This document shows positions 25,140 to 33,296 of a DNA stretch of 34,777 bases, in pieces. The notes beneath the pieces were generated by a model. The model saw only the letters and a list, made by a program, of their open reading frames with translations, was not told where the DNA came from and did no database searches. Source of the DNA: an uncultured Gemmiger sp. (GTDB taxonomy: Bacteria; Bacillota; Clostridia; Oscillospirales; Ruminococcaceae). The translations under genes were made by a program, and so were the position numbers. Location of the stretch: positions 1 to 34,777 of the forward strand of contig CALXAH010000033.1 in NCBI GenBank assembly GCA_944386225.1. Reading direction: 5' to 3'. The stretch's first letter is position 1. Every line of letters starts with the position of its first letter.

Positions 25140-26348
25140 ATGGGTTTAGGTAAAAAGACTGTTGAGGAGCTGGCCGTAAAGGGCAAGCGCGTTCTGGTTC
25201 GTTGCGATTTCAACGTACCGATGAAGGAGGGCGTCATCACCAACGACAACCGTATCGTGGCCGCCCTGCCCACCATCCAGAAGCTGATCGACAACGGCGC
25301 GAAGGTGATCCTGTGCAGCCATCTGGGCAAGCCCAAGAACGGCCCCGAGGAGAAGTTCAGCCTGGCCCCTGTTGCTGTGCGCCTGAGCGAGCTGCTGGGC
25401 AAGCCGGTTGTGTTCGCCAATGACGACGAGGTCGTGGGCGCCAACGCCAAGGCCGCCGTGGCCGCCATGCAGGACGGCGACGTGGTGCTGCTGCAGAACA
25501 CCCGCTTCCGCAAGGAGGAAACCAAGAACCTGCCTGAGTTCAGCAAGGATCTGGCCAGCCTGGCCGACGCCTACGTGAACGACGCTTTCGGCAGCGCCCA
25601 CCGCGCTCACTGCTCCACCGCCGGCGTGACCGACTACATCAAGGACACCGCTGTGGGCTACCTGATGGAGAAGGAGATCCGCTACCTGGGCAACGCCGTG
25701 AACGATCCTGTCCGTCCCTTCACCGCCATCCTGGGCGGCGCCAAGGTTGCGGACAAGCTGAACGTGATCAGCAACCTGCTGGAGAAGGTGGACACCCTGA
25801 TCATCGGCGGCGGCATGGCCTACACCTTCCTGGTGGCCAAGGGCTACGAAGTGGGCACCAGCCTGGTTGATCTGGAGAAGGTTGACTACTGCAAGGAAAT
25901 GATGGCCAAGGCCGAGGCCAAGGGCGTCAAGCTGCTGCTGCCTGTGGACACCGTTGTGGCCGCTGCGTTCCCCGATCCCATCGACGGGCCGGTGGACACC
26001 AAGGTTGTGCCCTCTGACTCTATCCCCGCCGACATGATGGGCCTGGACGTGGGCCCCGAGACCCGCAAGCTGTTTGCGGACGCCGTAAAGGCCAGCAAGA
26101 CCGTTGTGTGGAACGGGCCCATGGGCGTGTTTGAGAACCCGACCCTGGCCGCCGGCACCCTGGCTGTTGCCGAGGCGATGGCCGAGGCCGACGCCACCAC
26201 CGTGATCGGCGGCGGCGACAGCGCGGCTGCCGTTATGCAGCTGGGCTTCGGCGACAAGATGACCCATATCTCCACCGGCGGCGGCGCCAGCCTGGAGTAC
26301 CTGGAGGGCAAGGAGCTGCCCGGCATCGCCTGCATCCAGAACGCCTGA
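25140..26348 (+). CDS. pgk: Phosphoglycerate kinase
   Basis: Pgk makes ATP from 1,3-bisphosphoglycerate in glycolysis. The 402-residue protein is full length, with the N-terminal substrate motif RCDFNVP (21-27), [18 protein letters not shown], and the C-terminal nucleotide loop GGGDS (357-361). GAGAGGAG precedes the ATG. Arg codons are nearly all CGC or CGT and Val is often GTT, unlike the CGG-rich neighbours to the left; this is typical of a highly expressed gene. It is the first of three glycolytic genes (pgk, tpiA, gpmI). gap and eno are not present. Confidence 0.98.
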   Translation: MGLGKKTVEELAVKGKRVLVRCDFNVPMKEGVITNDNRIVAALPTIQKLIDNGAKVILCSHLGKPKNGPEEKFSLAPVAVRLSELLGKPVVFANDDEVVGANAKAAVAAMQDGDVVLLQNTRFRKEETKNLPEFSKDLASLADAYVNDAFGSAHRAHCSTAGVTDYIKDTAVGYLMEKEIRYLGNAVNDPVRPFTAILGGAKVADKLNVISNLLEKVDTLIIGGGMAYTFLVAKGYEVGTSLVDLEKVDYCKEMMAKAEAKGVKLLLPVDTVVAAAFPDPIDGPVDTKVVPSDSIPADMMGLDVGPETRKLFADAVKASKTVVWNGPMGVFENPTLAAGTLAVAEAMAEADATTVIGGGDSAAAVMQLGFGDKMTHISTGGGASLEYLEGKELPGIACIQNA

Positions 26349-26360
26349 TATAGTATTCCG

Positions 26361-26390
26361 GCAGCGGCCCGGTTCCGGGTCGCTGCATTT
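26361..26390 (+). terminator. Weak intercistronic terminator between pgk and tpiA
   Basis: A 12-bp stem with one G-T pair (26361-26372 with 26375-26386) closes a 2-base loop and is followed by ATTTT. The short T-tract suggests partial termination, allowing some read-through into tpiA. Confidence 0.5.
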
Positions 26391-26418
26391 TGGCGTAACA
26401 TGCCCTATACATTATAAA
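26390..26418 (+). promoter_or_regulatory. Promoter for tpiA
   Basis: TTGGCG (26390-26395) and TATAAA (26413-26418) with a 17-base spacer, starting just after the hairpin that follows pgk. The tpiA ATG is 18 bases past the -10, so the leader would be very short. Confidence 0.55.
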
Positions 26419-26435
26419 GAAATGAGGACTGCACC

Positions 26436-27203
26436 ATGGATAAAGCCAATCGCAAGGCCATTATCGCCGGCAACTGGAAGATGAACAAGACCGCCACCGA
26501 GGCCGCCGCCCTGATCGACGAGCTGATCCCCGCCGTGAAGGACGCCGACTGCGAAGTGGTCATCTGCACCCCCTTCACCAGCCTGGTAACCGCCGTGGAA
26601 AAGACCCGCGGCACCAACATCCACGTGGGCGCGGAGAACGTGCACTTTGAGAAGAGCGGCGCGTTCACCGGCGAAATCAGCGCCGACATGCTGGTGGATC
26701 TGGGCGTGGAATACGTCATCACCGGCCATTCCGAGCGCCGTCAGTACTTCGCCGAGACCGACGAGACCGTGAACAAGCGCACCCGCGCCGCTCTGGCCGC
26801 CGGCCTGAAGGTGATCGTCTGCGTGGGCGAGAACCTGACCCAGCGTGAGCAGGGCGTTACCGAGGAACTGGTTCGCATGCAGACCAAGATCGCGCTGCGT
26901 GACGTGACCGCCGAGGAAATGAAGAACATCGTGATCGCCTACGAGCCCGTTTGGGCCATCGGCACCGGCAAGACCGCTACCAGCGACCAGGCGCAGGAAG
27001 TCTGCGCGGCTATCCGCAAGGTGCTGGGCGAAGTGTACGGCGAGGCGGTTGCCAAGGCTACCACCATCCAGTACGGCGGCAGCATGAACGCCGGCAATGC
27101 CGACGAGCTGGTTGCCAAGCCCGACGTGGACGGCGGCCTGATCGGCGGCGCCTCCCTGAAGGCGGACGCTTTTGCCGCCATCGTGAAGGCTGCCAGCAAG
27201 TAA
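26436..27203 (+). CDS. tpiA: Triosephosphate isomerase
   Basis: TpiA interconverts dihydroxyacetone phosphate and glyceraldehyde-3-phosphate. The 255-residue protein has all catalytic residues: Lys15 in GNWKMN, His98 in ITGHSERR, and Glu170 in [12 protein letters not shown], which leads into the flexible loop. The phosphate-binding YGGSMNAGN and the GGLIGGASL end are present. GAGG lies before the ATG. It shows the same CGC/CGT-rich codon use as pgk. It lies 87 bases after pgk, with both a hairpin and a promoter between them. Confidence 0.98.
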   Translation: MDKANRKAIIAGNWKMNKTATEAAALIDELIPAVKDADCEVVICTPFTSLVTAVEKTRGTNIHVGAENVHFEKSGAFTGEISADMLVDLGVEYVITGHSERRQYFAETDETVNKRTRAALAAGLKVIVCVGENLTQREQGVTEELVRMQTKIALRDVTAEEMKNIVIAYEPVWAIGTGKTATSDQAQEVCAAIRKVLGEVYGEAVAKATTIQYGGSMNAGNADELVAKPDVDGGLIGGASLKADAFAAIVKAASK

Positions 27204-27226
27204 GCGCCCCTTTTCCGTTGTTTGTT

Positions 27227-27289
27227 CAGGCGCCGTCTGCCCTGCGGGCGGGCGGCGCCTGTCTGCATTCTGCGGGCTGTACGGCCCGC
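27227..27289 (+). other. Two stem-loops between tpiA and gpmI
   Basis: CAGGCGCCG (27227-27235) pairs with 27253-27261, enclosing a small inner hairpin. A second stem, GCGGGC with GCCCGC, follows at 27272-27289. No T-tract comes after either one, so these look like processing or stability elements more than terminators. No promoter was recognised before gpmI, so it may rely on read-through. Confidence 0.4.
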
Positions 27290-27320
27290 GTCAAACCCGT
27301 TTTAAGGAGGATTTTCTCTT

Positions 27321-28841
27321 ATGGCGAAACAACCCCTGATGCTCTGCATCCTGGACGGCTTCGGCTGGGTGCCCGGCAAGACCTACGGCAACGCCATTGT
27401 AGCCGCCAATACCCCCAATCTGGACAAGCTGTTTGCCAGCTGCCCCTACACCACCATCGGCGCTTCCGGCATGGACGTGGGCCTGCCCGACGGCCAGATG
27501 GGCAACAGCGAAGTGGGCCACACCAACATCGGCGCGGGCCGCATCGTGTACCAGGAACTGACCCGCATCACCAAGGCCATCCAGGACGGCACCATCCGTG
27601 AGAACGAGGCCATCGTGAACGCCATGAAGGCCGCCATCGAGAACGGCAAGGCCATCCACATGATGGGCCTGCTGAGCGCCGGCGGCGTGCACAGCCACAT
27701 CCAGCACCTGTTCGGCCTGCTGGACATGGCCAAGGACATGGGCGCGAAGGACATCTACGTGCATGCCATCATGGACGGCCGCGACGTGCCGCCCGACAGC
27801 GGCAAGGGCTATCTGGAAGAGCTGCAGGCCAAGCTGGACGAGCTGGGCGTGGGCAAGATCGCTTCGGTGACCGGCCGCTACTACGCCATGGATCGTGACA
27901 ACCGCTGGGATCGCGTGGAAAAGGCCTACGCCGCCTTTGTGTACGGCGAGGGCGAGAAGGGCACTCCCGCCGAAGTGATCGCCAAGAGCTACGCCGACGG
28001 TGTGACCGACGAGTTCGTGGTTCCCGCCGTGACCTGCGAGGGCGGCCGCGTGTCCGAGGGGGACAGCGTGATCTTCTTCAACTTCCGCCCCGACCGTGCC
28101 CGTGAGATCACCCGCACCTTTGTGGACGACGAGTTCAATGGCTTCGAGCGTCGCAACGGCCGCTTCCCGGTGAACTACGTCTGCTTCACCCAGTACGACG
28201 CCACCATGCCCAACGTGGAGGTGGCCTTCAAGCCCCAGAGCCTGCACAACGTGATGGGCGAGTACCTGGCCAAGTGCGGCAAGACCCAGCTGCGCATTGC
28301 CGAGACCGAGAAGTACGCCCATGTGACCTTCTTCTTCAACGGCGGCGTGGAGGCCCCGTTCGAGGGTGAGGACCGGGCGCTGATCCCCAGCCCCAAGGTG
28401 GCCACCTATGACCTGCAGCCCGAGATGAGCGCCTACTTGGTGGCCGACGAGTGCGTGAAGCGGATCGAGAGCGGCAAGTACGACGTGATCATCCTGAACT
28501 TTGCCAACTGCGACATGGTGGGCCACACCGGTGTGTTTGAAGCCGCTGTCAAGGCGGTGGAGGCGGTGGACGCCTGCGCCGGCAAGGTGATCGACGCGGT
28601 TCTGGCCGCCGGCGGCAAGGTGCTGCTGACCGCCGACCACGGCAACGCCGACCAGATGTACGAGCCGGACGGCGCGCCCTTTACCGCCCACACCACCAAC
28701 CCGGTGCCCTTCCTGGTGGCCGGTGCCGGTGATGTGAAGCTGCGCGAGGGCGGCGTGCTGGCCGACATCGCCCCCACCATGCTCAAACTGATGGGCCTGC
28801 CCCAGCCGGAGGAGATGACCGGCAAGAGCATCGTGGAATAA
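27321..28841 (+). CDS. gpmI: 2,3-bisphosphoglycerate-independent phosphoglycerate mutase
   Basis: GpmI converts 3-phosphoglycerate to 2-phosphoglycerate using two Mn2+ ions. The 506-residue protein is full length. The alkaline-phosphatase-fold metal site includes Asp12 (LDGFG) and the nucleophile Ser63 in GNSEVGHTNIGAG. The transferase domain carries HAIMDGRDVPP and RYYAMDRDNRWDR. The C-terminal metal ligands are in NFANCDMVGHTG and LLTADHGNAD. AAGGAGG precedes the ATG. Codon use is like pgk and tpiA. A strong terminator follows. Confidence 0.98.
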   Translation: MAKQPLMLCILDGFGWVPGKTYGNAIVAANTPNLDKLFASCPYTTIGASGMDVGLPDGQMGNSEVGHTNIGAGRIVYQELTRITKAIQDGTIRENEAIVNAMKAAIENGKAIHMMGLLSAGGVHSHIQHLFGLLDMAKDMGAKDIYVHAIMDGRDVPPDSGKGYLEELQAKLDELGVGKIASVTGRYYAMDRDNRWDRVEKAYAAFVYGEGEKGTPAEVIAKSYADGVTDEFVVPAVTCEGGRVSEGDSVIFFNFRPDRAREITRTFVDDEFNGFERRNGRFPVNYVCFTQYDATMPNVEVAFKPQSLHNVMGEYLAKCGKTQLRIAETEKYAHVTFFFNGGVEAPFEGEDRALIPSPKVATYDLQPEMSAYLVADECVKRIESGKYDVIILNFANCDMVGHTGVFEAAVKAVEAVDACAGKVIDAVLAAGGKVLLTADHGNADQMYEPDGAPFTAHTTNPVPFLVAGAGDVKLREGGVLADIAPTMLKLMGLPQPEEMTGKSIVE

Positions 28842-28861
28842 GCCATTCTGCGGCAGAATCC

Positions 28862-28898
28862 AGCGCGGGAGAGACCGATGGTCTCTCCCGCGCTTTTT
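28862..28898 (+). terminator. Terminator after gpmI
   Basis: A perfect 15-bp stem AGCGCGGGAGAGACC (28862-28876) with 28880-28894, a GAT loop, and a T-run (TTTTTCTTTT). Confidence 0.9.
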
Positions 28899-28991
28899 CT
28901 TTTGCGGGCGGTGTATCCCACGAAAGCGAAACCCGGTTTTTGTGCACTCCGCCGGTTTTACCGCCCATTCCGGTTATTTCTTTAACAATAA

Positions 28992-29020
28992 TTGACAATT
29001 CTTTGTCGAGGTCGTATTCT
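28992..29020 (+). promoter_or_regulatory. Promoter for the DUF1874-like gene
   Basis: A consensus TTGACA (28992-28997) and TATTCT (29015-29020), 17 bases apart, in a short AT-rich stretch. The start codon is 41 bases further on. Confidence 0.75.
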
Positions 29021-29060
29021 GAATATAGAAGCACTTTATTTCAGAAAGGCAGGGAGAGGT

Positions 29061-29444
29061 ATGAATTCATCCAAAGCATTGCTGCTGGTGGACAACGCGT
29101 CCGCACTGGAGCTGCTGCACAGCGGAACCTACCGGTTCCAGGAAATCTCGTTTGAAGAGGTTCGCGCCATTGTGGAGATGCACGGCCAGAAAGATGTGCT
29201 GCGCTGCTTCTCCCATCCGGAGATTGAGCAGCTGCTGTACAAGCACGCCGGCATCGCCATCAGCAATTTCCACTATCTGCCGGTGGGAGAGCTGGCCCCG
29301 GGTCAGGACGCGATCGCGTTCCGGTTCTACGTGACCCCCTCCGAGACCCAGCCCAGCATCGAGACCGTCTACGGCAACGAGGCCATCAAGCTGCAGAACC
29401 TGTATGTCTATTGCCAGTTCATCACCCGGCTGGAGGAGCCCTGA
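29061..29444 (+). CDS. Small DUF1874-like protein (ring nuclease/AcrIII-1 fold candidate)
   Basis: This 127-residue soluble protein stands alone between two terminators, with its own strong promoter. Its order of elements matches DUF1874 (STIV B116, YddF): an opening strand ending in N-A-S (LLLVDNAS, residues 7-14), TYRFQEISFEEVRAIV, a central helix with a conserved-position His (FSHPEIEQLL, His52), then NFHYLPVGELAPGQDAIAFRF (Asn69 onward) and a C-terminal strand-rich end. In viral AcrIII-1 and Crn2 this fold degrades cyclic tetra-adenylate with an equivalent His. The usual Arg after the second Asn is Phe here, so activity is uncertain. The assignment is by eye. AGGGAGAGG precedes the ATG. 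No CRISPR genes are in view. Confidence 0.55.
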   Translation: MNSSKALLLVDNASALELLHSGTYRFQEISFEEVRAIVEMHGQKDVLRCFSHPEIEQLLYKHAGIAISNFHYLPVGELAPGQDAIAFRFYVTPSETQPSIETVYGNEAIKLQNLYVYCQFITRLEEP

Positions 29445-29472
29445 GCTTCTGCCCGCCGGTCCTCCTCTCCGC

Positions 29473-29500
29473 GCCCGGGGCATCCGCCCCGGGCTTTTTT
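29473..29500 (+). terminator. Terminator after the DUF1874-like gene
   Basis: A perfect 9-bp stem GCCCGGGGC (29473-29481) with 29486-29494, an ATCC loop, and six T. Confidence 0.88.
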
Positions 29501-29501
29501 A

Positions 29502-29531
29502 TTGCCCCGGCGGCCGGTGATATGCTATAAT
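29502..29531 (+). promoter_or_regulatory. Promoter for ddh
   Basis: TTGCCC (29502-29507) and a consensus TATAAT (29526-29531) with an 18-base spacer. The -10 is preceded by TGC, an extended -10. It begins two bases after the previous terminator's T-run. Confidence 0.7.
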
Positions 29532-29590
29532 AAAGTATATGCGGCACGGCGCTTTTGCCGTGCTCCGAGCAATCAGGGAGGGAAACGAGT

Positions 29591-30580
29591 ATGACGATTC
29601 GAATCGGTATTTTGGGATACGGCAATCTGGGCCGCGGCGTGGAGTACGCGGTGGCGCAGAATCCCGACATGGAGCTGGCGGCGGTGTTCACCCGCCGGGA
29701 CCCGGCGTCCATGACCATCCACACCCCCGGCGTGCCGGTAGTGGCCGCTGACGAGGCGGAGAGCTGGAAAGACAAGATCGACGTGATGATCCTGTGCGGT
29801 GGCAGCGCCACCGATCTGCCCGTGCAGACCCCGGCCATGGCCCGGTGGTTCAACGTGGTGGACAGCTTTGACACCCACGCCAGGATCCCCGAGCATTTTG
29901 CCGCGGTGGACGCGGCGGCCAAGGCGGCGGGCACCACCGCCCTGATCTCGGTGGGCTGGGACCCGGGCATGTTCTCGCTGAACCGGCTGTATGCCGGTGC
30001 TATCCTGCCCAACGGCAAAGATTACACCTTCTGGGGCAAGGGGGTCAGCCAGGGCCATTCCGACGCGATCCGCCGCATTGAGGGCGTGCAGGACGCCCGG
30101 CAGTACACCGTGCCGGTGCCCGCCGCGCTGGAGGCGGTACGCAGCGGCGCCCAGCCGGAACTGACCACCCGGCAGAAGCACACCCGTGAGTGCTATGTAG
30201 TGGCCAAGCCCGGCGCGGACACCGCCCGCATCGAGAACGAGATCAAGACCATGCCCAACTACTTTGCCGACTACGACACCACCGTGCATTTCATCAGCCA
30301 GGAAGAGCTGGACCGGGATCACAAGGGCATCCCCCACGGCGGCTGCGTGATCCGCACCGGCACCACCGGCGACGCTGCCGCCCCCAGCACCCATGTGATC
30401 GAGTACAGCCTGAAGCTGGACTCCAATCCGGAGTTCACCTCCAGCGTGCTGGTGGCCTACGCCCGCGCCGCCGCCCGGATGAACGCCGCCGGCCATACCG
30501 GCGCGGCCACCGTGTTTGATGTGGCCCCGGCCCTGCTGCGCCCGGAAGACGGCGAAACCCTGCGCCGCACCCTGCTGTAA
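29591..30580 (+). CDS. ddh: meso-Diaminopimelate D-dehydrogenase
   Basis: Ddh makes meso-diaminopimelate directly from tetrahydrodipicolinate with NADPH and ammonia, a one-step route to lysine and peptidoglycan cross-links. The 329-residue protein has the usual length. The dinucleotide loop is GYGNLG (9-14), followed by VFTRRD. It also has LCGGSATDLPVQ, VVDSFDTHARIP, VGWDPGMFSLNRL, WGKGVSQGHSDAIR and HGGCVIRTG, all family blocks. GGGAGGG precedes the ATG at 29591; longer starts lack a ribosome binding site. It appears monocistronic. Only short hairpins without a good T-tract follow it. Confidence 0.95.
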   Translation: MTIRIGILGYGNLGRGVEYAVAQNPDMELAAVFTRRDPASMTIHTPGVPVVAADEAESWKDKIDVMILCGGSATDLPVQTPAMARWFNVVDSFDTHARIPEHFAAVDAAAKAAGTTALISVGWDPGMFSLNRLYAGAILPNGKDYTFWGKGVSQGHSDAIRRIEGVQDARQYTVPVPAALEAVRSGAQPELTTRQKHTRECYVVAKPGADTARIENEIKTMPNYFADYDTTVHFISQEELDRDHKGIPHGGCVIRTGTTGDAAAPSTHVIEYSLKLDSNPEFTSSVLVAYARAAARMNAAGHTGAATVFDVAPALLRPEDGETLRRTLL

Positions 30581-30655
30581 AAAGCCCCGGAAAGCCCCCC
30601 CGCGGGGCCGCAGACGAATTTTCTGCGAATTGTGGCCGGATGCCCAAAATAAACC

Positions 30656-30684
30656 TTGACATCCCCTTGCAGATAAGCTATAAA
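30656..30684 (+). promoter_or_regulatory. Promoter for acpP
   Basis: A consensus TTGACA (30656-30661) and TATAAA (30679-30684), 17 bases apart, with acpP starting 80 bases later. This is one of the best matches to consensus in the window, as expected for an abundant protein. Confidence 0.85.
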
Positions 30685-30764
30685 AAGTATAGTGATTTGG
30701 CCCGGGGCGCGGCTTTACGCGGCGTGAGCCCGGCCGGAATAGCTTGTTAAGGAGAGTTCATAGC

Positions 30765-30995
30765 ATGGATACGTTTGAGAAGATTCGCGCCTGCCTGGCC
30801 GAGCAGCTGGATATCGAGCCCGATGAAATCACCATGGACAGCAACATCCTGGACGACTTTGGCGCTGACAGCCTGGATCTGGTGGATCTGGTGATGGCGC
30901 TGGAGGACGAGTTTGAGGTGGAAGTGCCGGACGACGCCATCGAGAGTTTCCACACCGTGGGCGACGTGGTGCGTTTCGTCGAGGACCACACCTGA
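30765..30995 (+). CDS. acpP: Acyl carrier protein
   Basis: A 76-residue acidic four-helix carrier protein of fatty acid synthesis. The phosphopantetheine site is Ser36 in [10 protein letters not shown]. Helix II-III residues match AcpP ([16 protein letters not shown]). AAGGAGAG precedes the ATG at 30765. It stands alone, with its own promoter and a terminator before proS; no fab genes are adjacent. Confidence 0.95.
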   Translation: MDTFEKIRACLAEQLDIEPDEITMDSNILDDFGADSLDLVDLVMALEDEFEVEVPDDAIESFHTVGDVVRFVEDHT

Positions 30996-31017
30996 TTTTT
31001 GTGCCGATCGACACCCG

Positions 31018-31053
31018 GCGAGCCCCACGCCTTGGCGCGGGGCCCGCTTTTTT
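31018..31053 (+). terminator. Terminator between acpP and proS
   Basis: A 13-base arm (31018-31030) pairs with 31035-31047 with two A-C mismatches around a CTTG loop, followed by six T. No separate proS promoter was recognised, so some read-through is likely. Confidence 0.8.
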
Positions 31054-31086
31054 GACGAGAGATTTGCACCGGAAGGAAGTTATCGG

Positions 31087-32526
31087 ATGAGCGAACAGAA
31101 AAAGAAATTGGTGGAGGCCATCACCCCCATCAACGAGGACTTTGCCCAGTGGTATACCGACGTATGCCTCAAGGCGGAGCTGGTGGATTACTCCACCGTG
31201 AAGGGCTGCATGATCCTGCGCCCCTACGGCTACGCCATCTGGGAAAACATCACCCGCATCCTGGACGGGATGTTCAAGGCCACCGGCCATGAGAACGTGG
31301 CCATGCCCATCTTCATCCCGGAAAGCCTGCTGCAGCGGGAAAAGGACCACGTGGAGGGCTTTGCCCCCGAGGTGGCCTGGGTCACCTACGGCGGCGCGGA
31401 AAAGCTGGAAGAGCGCATGTGCGTGCGGCCCACCAGCGAGACCCTGTTCTGCGACCACTTCGCCCATGTGCTGCATTCCTGGCGGGATCTGCCCATGAAG
31501 TACAACCAGTGGTGCAGCGTGGTGCGCTGGGAAAAGACCACCCGTCCCTTCCTGCGCAGCCGTGAGTTCTGGTGGCAGGAGGGCCACACCATCCACGAGA
31601 CCGCCGAGGAGGCCGTGGAGGAGACCCTGCAGCAGCTGAACACCTACGCGGATTTCTGTGAGAAGTCCCTGATGATCCCGGTGGTCAAGGGCAAAAAGAC
31701 CGACAAGGAGAAGTTTGCCGGCGCTGAGGCCACCTACACCATCGAGGCCATGATGCACGACGGCAAGGCCCTGCAGAGCGGCACCAGCCATTATTTCGGC
31801 GACGGGTTCTCCCGCGCGTTCGACGTGCAGTTCACCGGCCGTGACAACCAGCTGCAGTACCCTCATCAGACCAGCTGGGGCGTGTCCACCCGTCTGGTGG
31901 GCGCCATCATCATGACCCACGGCGACGACGAGGGCCTGATCCTGCCCCCGGCCATTGCCCCCTATCAGGTGGTGATCGTTCCGGTGGCCGCCCACAAGCC
32001 CGGCGTGACCGAGAAGGCCGAGGAACTGGCTGCCCGCGTGAGCAAATTTGCCCGGGTCAAGCTGGACAACAGCGACAACAGCCCCGGCTGGAAGTTCAGC
32101 CAGTGGGAGATGAAGGGCGTGCCCCTGCGCCTGGAGATCGGCCCCAAGGATATCGAGAAGAACCAGTGCGTGCTGGTGCGCCGCGATACCCGCGAAAAGA
32201 CCTTTGTGTCCCTGGATGAACTGGAGACCGCGATCCCCCGCCTGCTGGAGGAGCTGGCCGCCAACCTGTACCAGCGTGCGCTGGAAAACCGGGAAGCCCG
32301 CACCTGGGCCGCCACCACCCTGGACGAGGTCAAGAAGCTGGCCGCCGAGAACACCGGCTACATCAAGACCATGTGGTGCGGCGACGAGGCCTGCGAGGAA
32401 AAGATGAAGGAAGAAGCGGGCCTGTCCAGCCGGTGCATGCCGTTTGAACAGGAGCAGCTGGGCGATGTGTGCCCCTGCTGCGGCAAACCCGCCAAGGTGA
32501 TGGTCTACTGGGGCAAAGCCTACTAA
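31087..32526 (+). CDS. proS: Prolyl-tRNA synthetase, short archaeal/eukaryotic-like type
   Basis: ProRS charges tRNA-Pro. At 479 residues this is the short type without the editing insertion found in long bacterial ProRS. Class II motifs are present: [23 protein letters not shown], motif 2 [23 protein letters not shown], and motif 3 in the stretch around [11 protein letters not shown]. The C-terminal zinc domain has Cys431, Cys436, Cys462 and Cys465, and ends in a Tyr carboxylate, both features of this type. GGAAGGAAG precedes the ATG. It follows acpP by 91 bases. Confidence 0.95.
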   Translation: MSEQKKKLVEAITPINEDFAQWYTDVCLKAELVDYSTVKGCMILRPYGYAIWENITRILDGMFKATGHENVAMPIFIPESLLQREKDHVEGFAPEVAWVTYGGAEKLEERMCVRPTSETLFCDHFAHVLHSWRDLPMKYNQWCSVVRWEKTTRPFLRSREFWWQEGHTIHETAEEAVEETLQQLNTYADFCEKSLMIPVVKGKKTDKEKFAGAEATYTIEAMMHDGKALQSGTSHYFGDGFSRAFDVQFTGRDNQLQYPHQTSWGVSTRLVGAIIMTHGDDEGLILPPAIAPYQVVIVPVAAHKPGVTEKAEELAARVSKFARVKLDNSDNSPGWKFSQWEMKGVPLRLEIGPKDIEKNQCVLVRRDTREKTFVSLDELETAIPRLLEELAANLYQRALENREARTWAATTLDEVKKLAAENTGYIKTMWCGDEACEEKMKEEAGLSSRCMPFEQEQLGDVCPCCGKPAKVMVYWGKAY

Positions 32527-32548
32527 GCCATCCGGCCAAACAAAACAC

Positions 32549-32582
32549 AGCGCCGCCGCGGCCATTGCCCGGCGGCGCTTTT
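32549..32582 (+). terminator. Terminator after proS
   Basis: A perfect 10-bp stem AGCGCCGCCG (32549-32558) with 32570-32579, an 11-base loop that can itself pair in part, then TTTCTG. Confidence 0.75.
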
Positions 32583-32602
32583 CTGTTCCCGTTTTGCCGC
32601 GG

Positions 32603-32631
32603 TTGCAGTTGTGCGGACAATCGGCTATAAT
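32603..32631 (+). promoter_or_regulatory. Sigma-A promoter upstream of the sigma factor operon
   Basis: TTGCAG (32603-32608) and a consensus TATAAT (32626-32631) with a 17-base spacer. It gives a leader of about 140 bases before the TTG start at 32781. Confidence 0.7.
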
Positions 32632-32645
32632 CATAGAGACGGGCT

Positions 32646-32664
32646 GCGGAAAGGCTCTTTCCGC
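32646..32664 (+). other. Hairpin at the 5' end of the sigma operon leader
   Basis: GCGGAAAG (32646-32653), loop GCT, CTTTCCGC (32657-32664): a perfect 8-bp stem about 10 bases from the expected transcript start, followed by CGGCCTGTTTTG. It could protect the 5' end or act as a weak attenuator. Confidence 0.45.
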
Positions 32665-32722
32665 GGCCTGTTTTGCCCGGATACCGTCTTGTAAACAAAC
32701 TGTAACGGACCGGTGACAAAAT

Positions 32723-32749
32723 TGAAATATTTCTGCCCCCTCAATCGTT
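32723..32749 (+). promoter_or_regulatory. Possible ECF-type autoregulatory promoter
   Basis: TGAAAT (32723-32728) and CGTT (32746-32749), 17 bases apart, resemble an ECF promoter of the TGAAAC-N16-CGTA kind. It lies about 30 bases before the sigma factor start. Single-site pattern matching only. Confidence 0.35.
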
Positions 32750-32780
32750 GTTTGGGTGAAGGCGTTAAGGACGTGAAAAC

Positions 32781-33296
32781 TTGTTCGCTGCAAAGGCCGG
32801 CCTGGGTGCCGAGGAGATGGAACGCCTTGTGGATCGGTATGGCGATGCCATGCTGCGTGTTTGCTGCGCCTATCTGGGCGACGCGCACCTGGCGCAGGAC
32901 GCCGTGCAGGACGCTTTCCTGAAGATCTACAAGAGCTACCGCCCGCTGGAGGACTCTCCCGCTTCGGAAAAGGCCTTTGTGATGCGGGTGACGGCCAATG
33001 TCTGCAAAGACTATCTGCGCAGCGCCTGGCACAAGAAGGTCAATCTGGTGGAGCAATACCCCGAGCTGGCCTCTCCCGAAGCCCTGCGCAGCGAGAGCGG
33101 CCGTCTGCTGGCCGAGGTGCTGGCGCTGAAACCCAAATACCGCGAAGTTGTCCTGCTGCATTACTATCACCAGTATTCGGTGGGTGAGATCGCCCAGCTT
33201 CTGCACGCACCCCAGAGCACGGTGAGCGTGCGGCTGCGGCGCGCCCGCGAACAACTGGCAAAACGACTGGAGGAGGTGCCCCGTGATGATCTCTGA
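32781..33296 (+). CDS. ECF-type RNA polymerase sigma factor
   Basis: A 171-residue sigma-70 family factor with only regions 2 and 4. Region 2 (about 15-80) includes LVDRYGDAMLRVCCAYLGD and the core-binding DAVQDAFLKIYK. Region 4 (about 108-160) has LKPKYREVVLLHYYHQYSVGEIA and a helix-turn-helix ending TVSVRLRRAREQL. The start is called as TTG at 32781 with AAGGA 9 bases upstream; an ATG at 32817 is possible but would cut into region 2. Its end overlaps the next gene by 11 bases, the usual arrangement for a sigma factor and its membrane-bound regulator. Confidence 0.88.
   Translation: MFAAKAGLGAEEMERLVDRYGDAMLRVCCAYLGDAHLAQDAVQDAFLKIYKSYRPLEDSPASEKAFVMRVTANVCKDYLRSAWHKKVNLVEQYPELASPEALRSESGRLLAEVLALKPKYREVVLLHYYHQYSVGEIAQLLHAPQSTVSVRLRRAREQLAKRLEEVPRDDL

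Noticed and set aside
30586-30627. Possible terminator after ddh
   Set aside because: Short stems (GCCCCG with CGGGGC, CGCAGA with TCTGCG) exist but without a T-tract; not strong enough to list.
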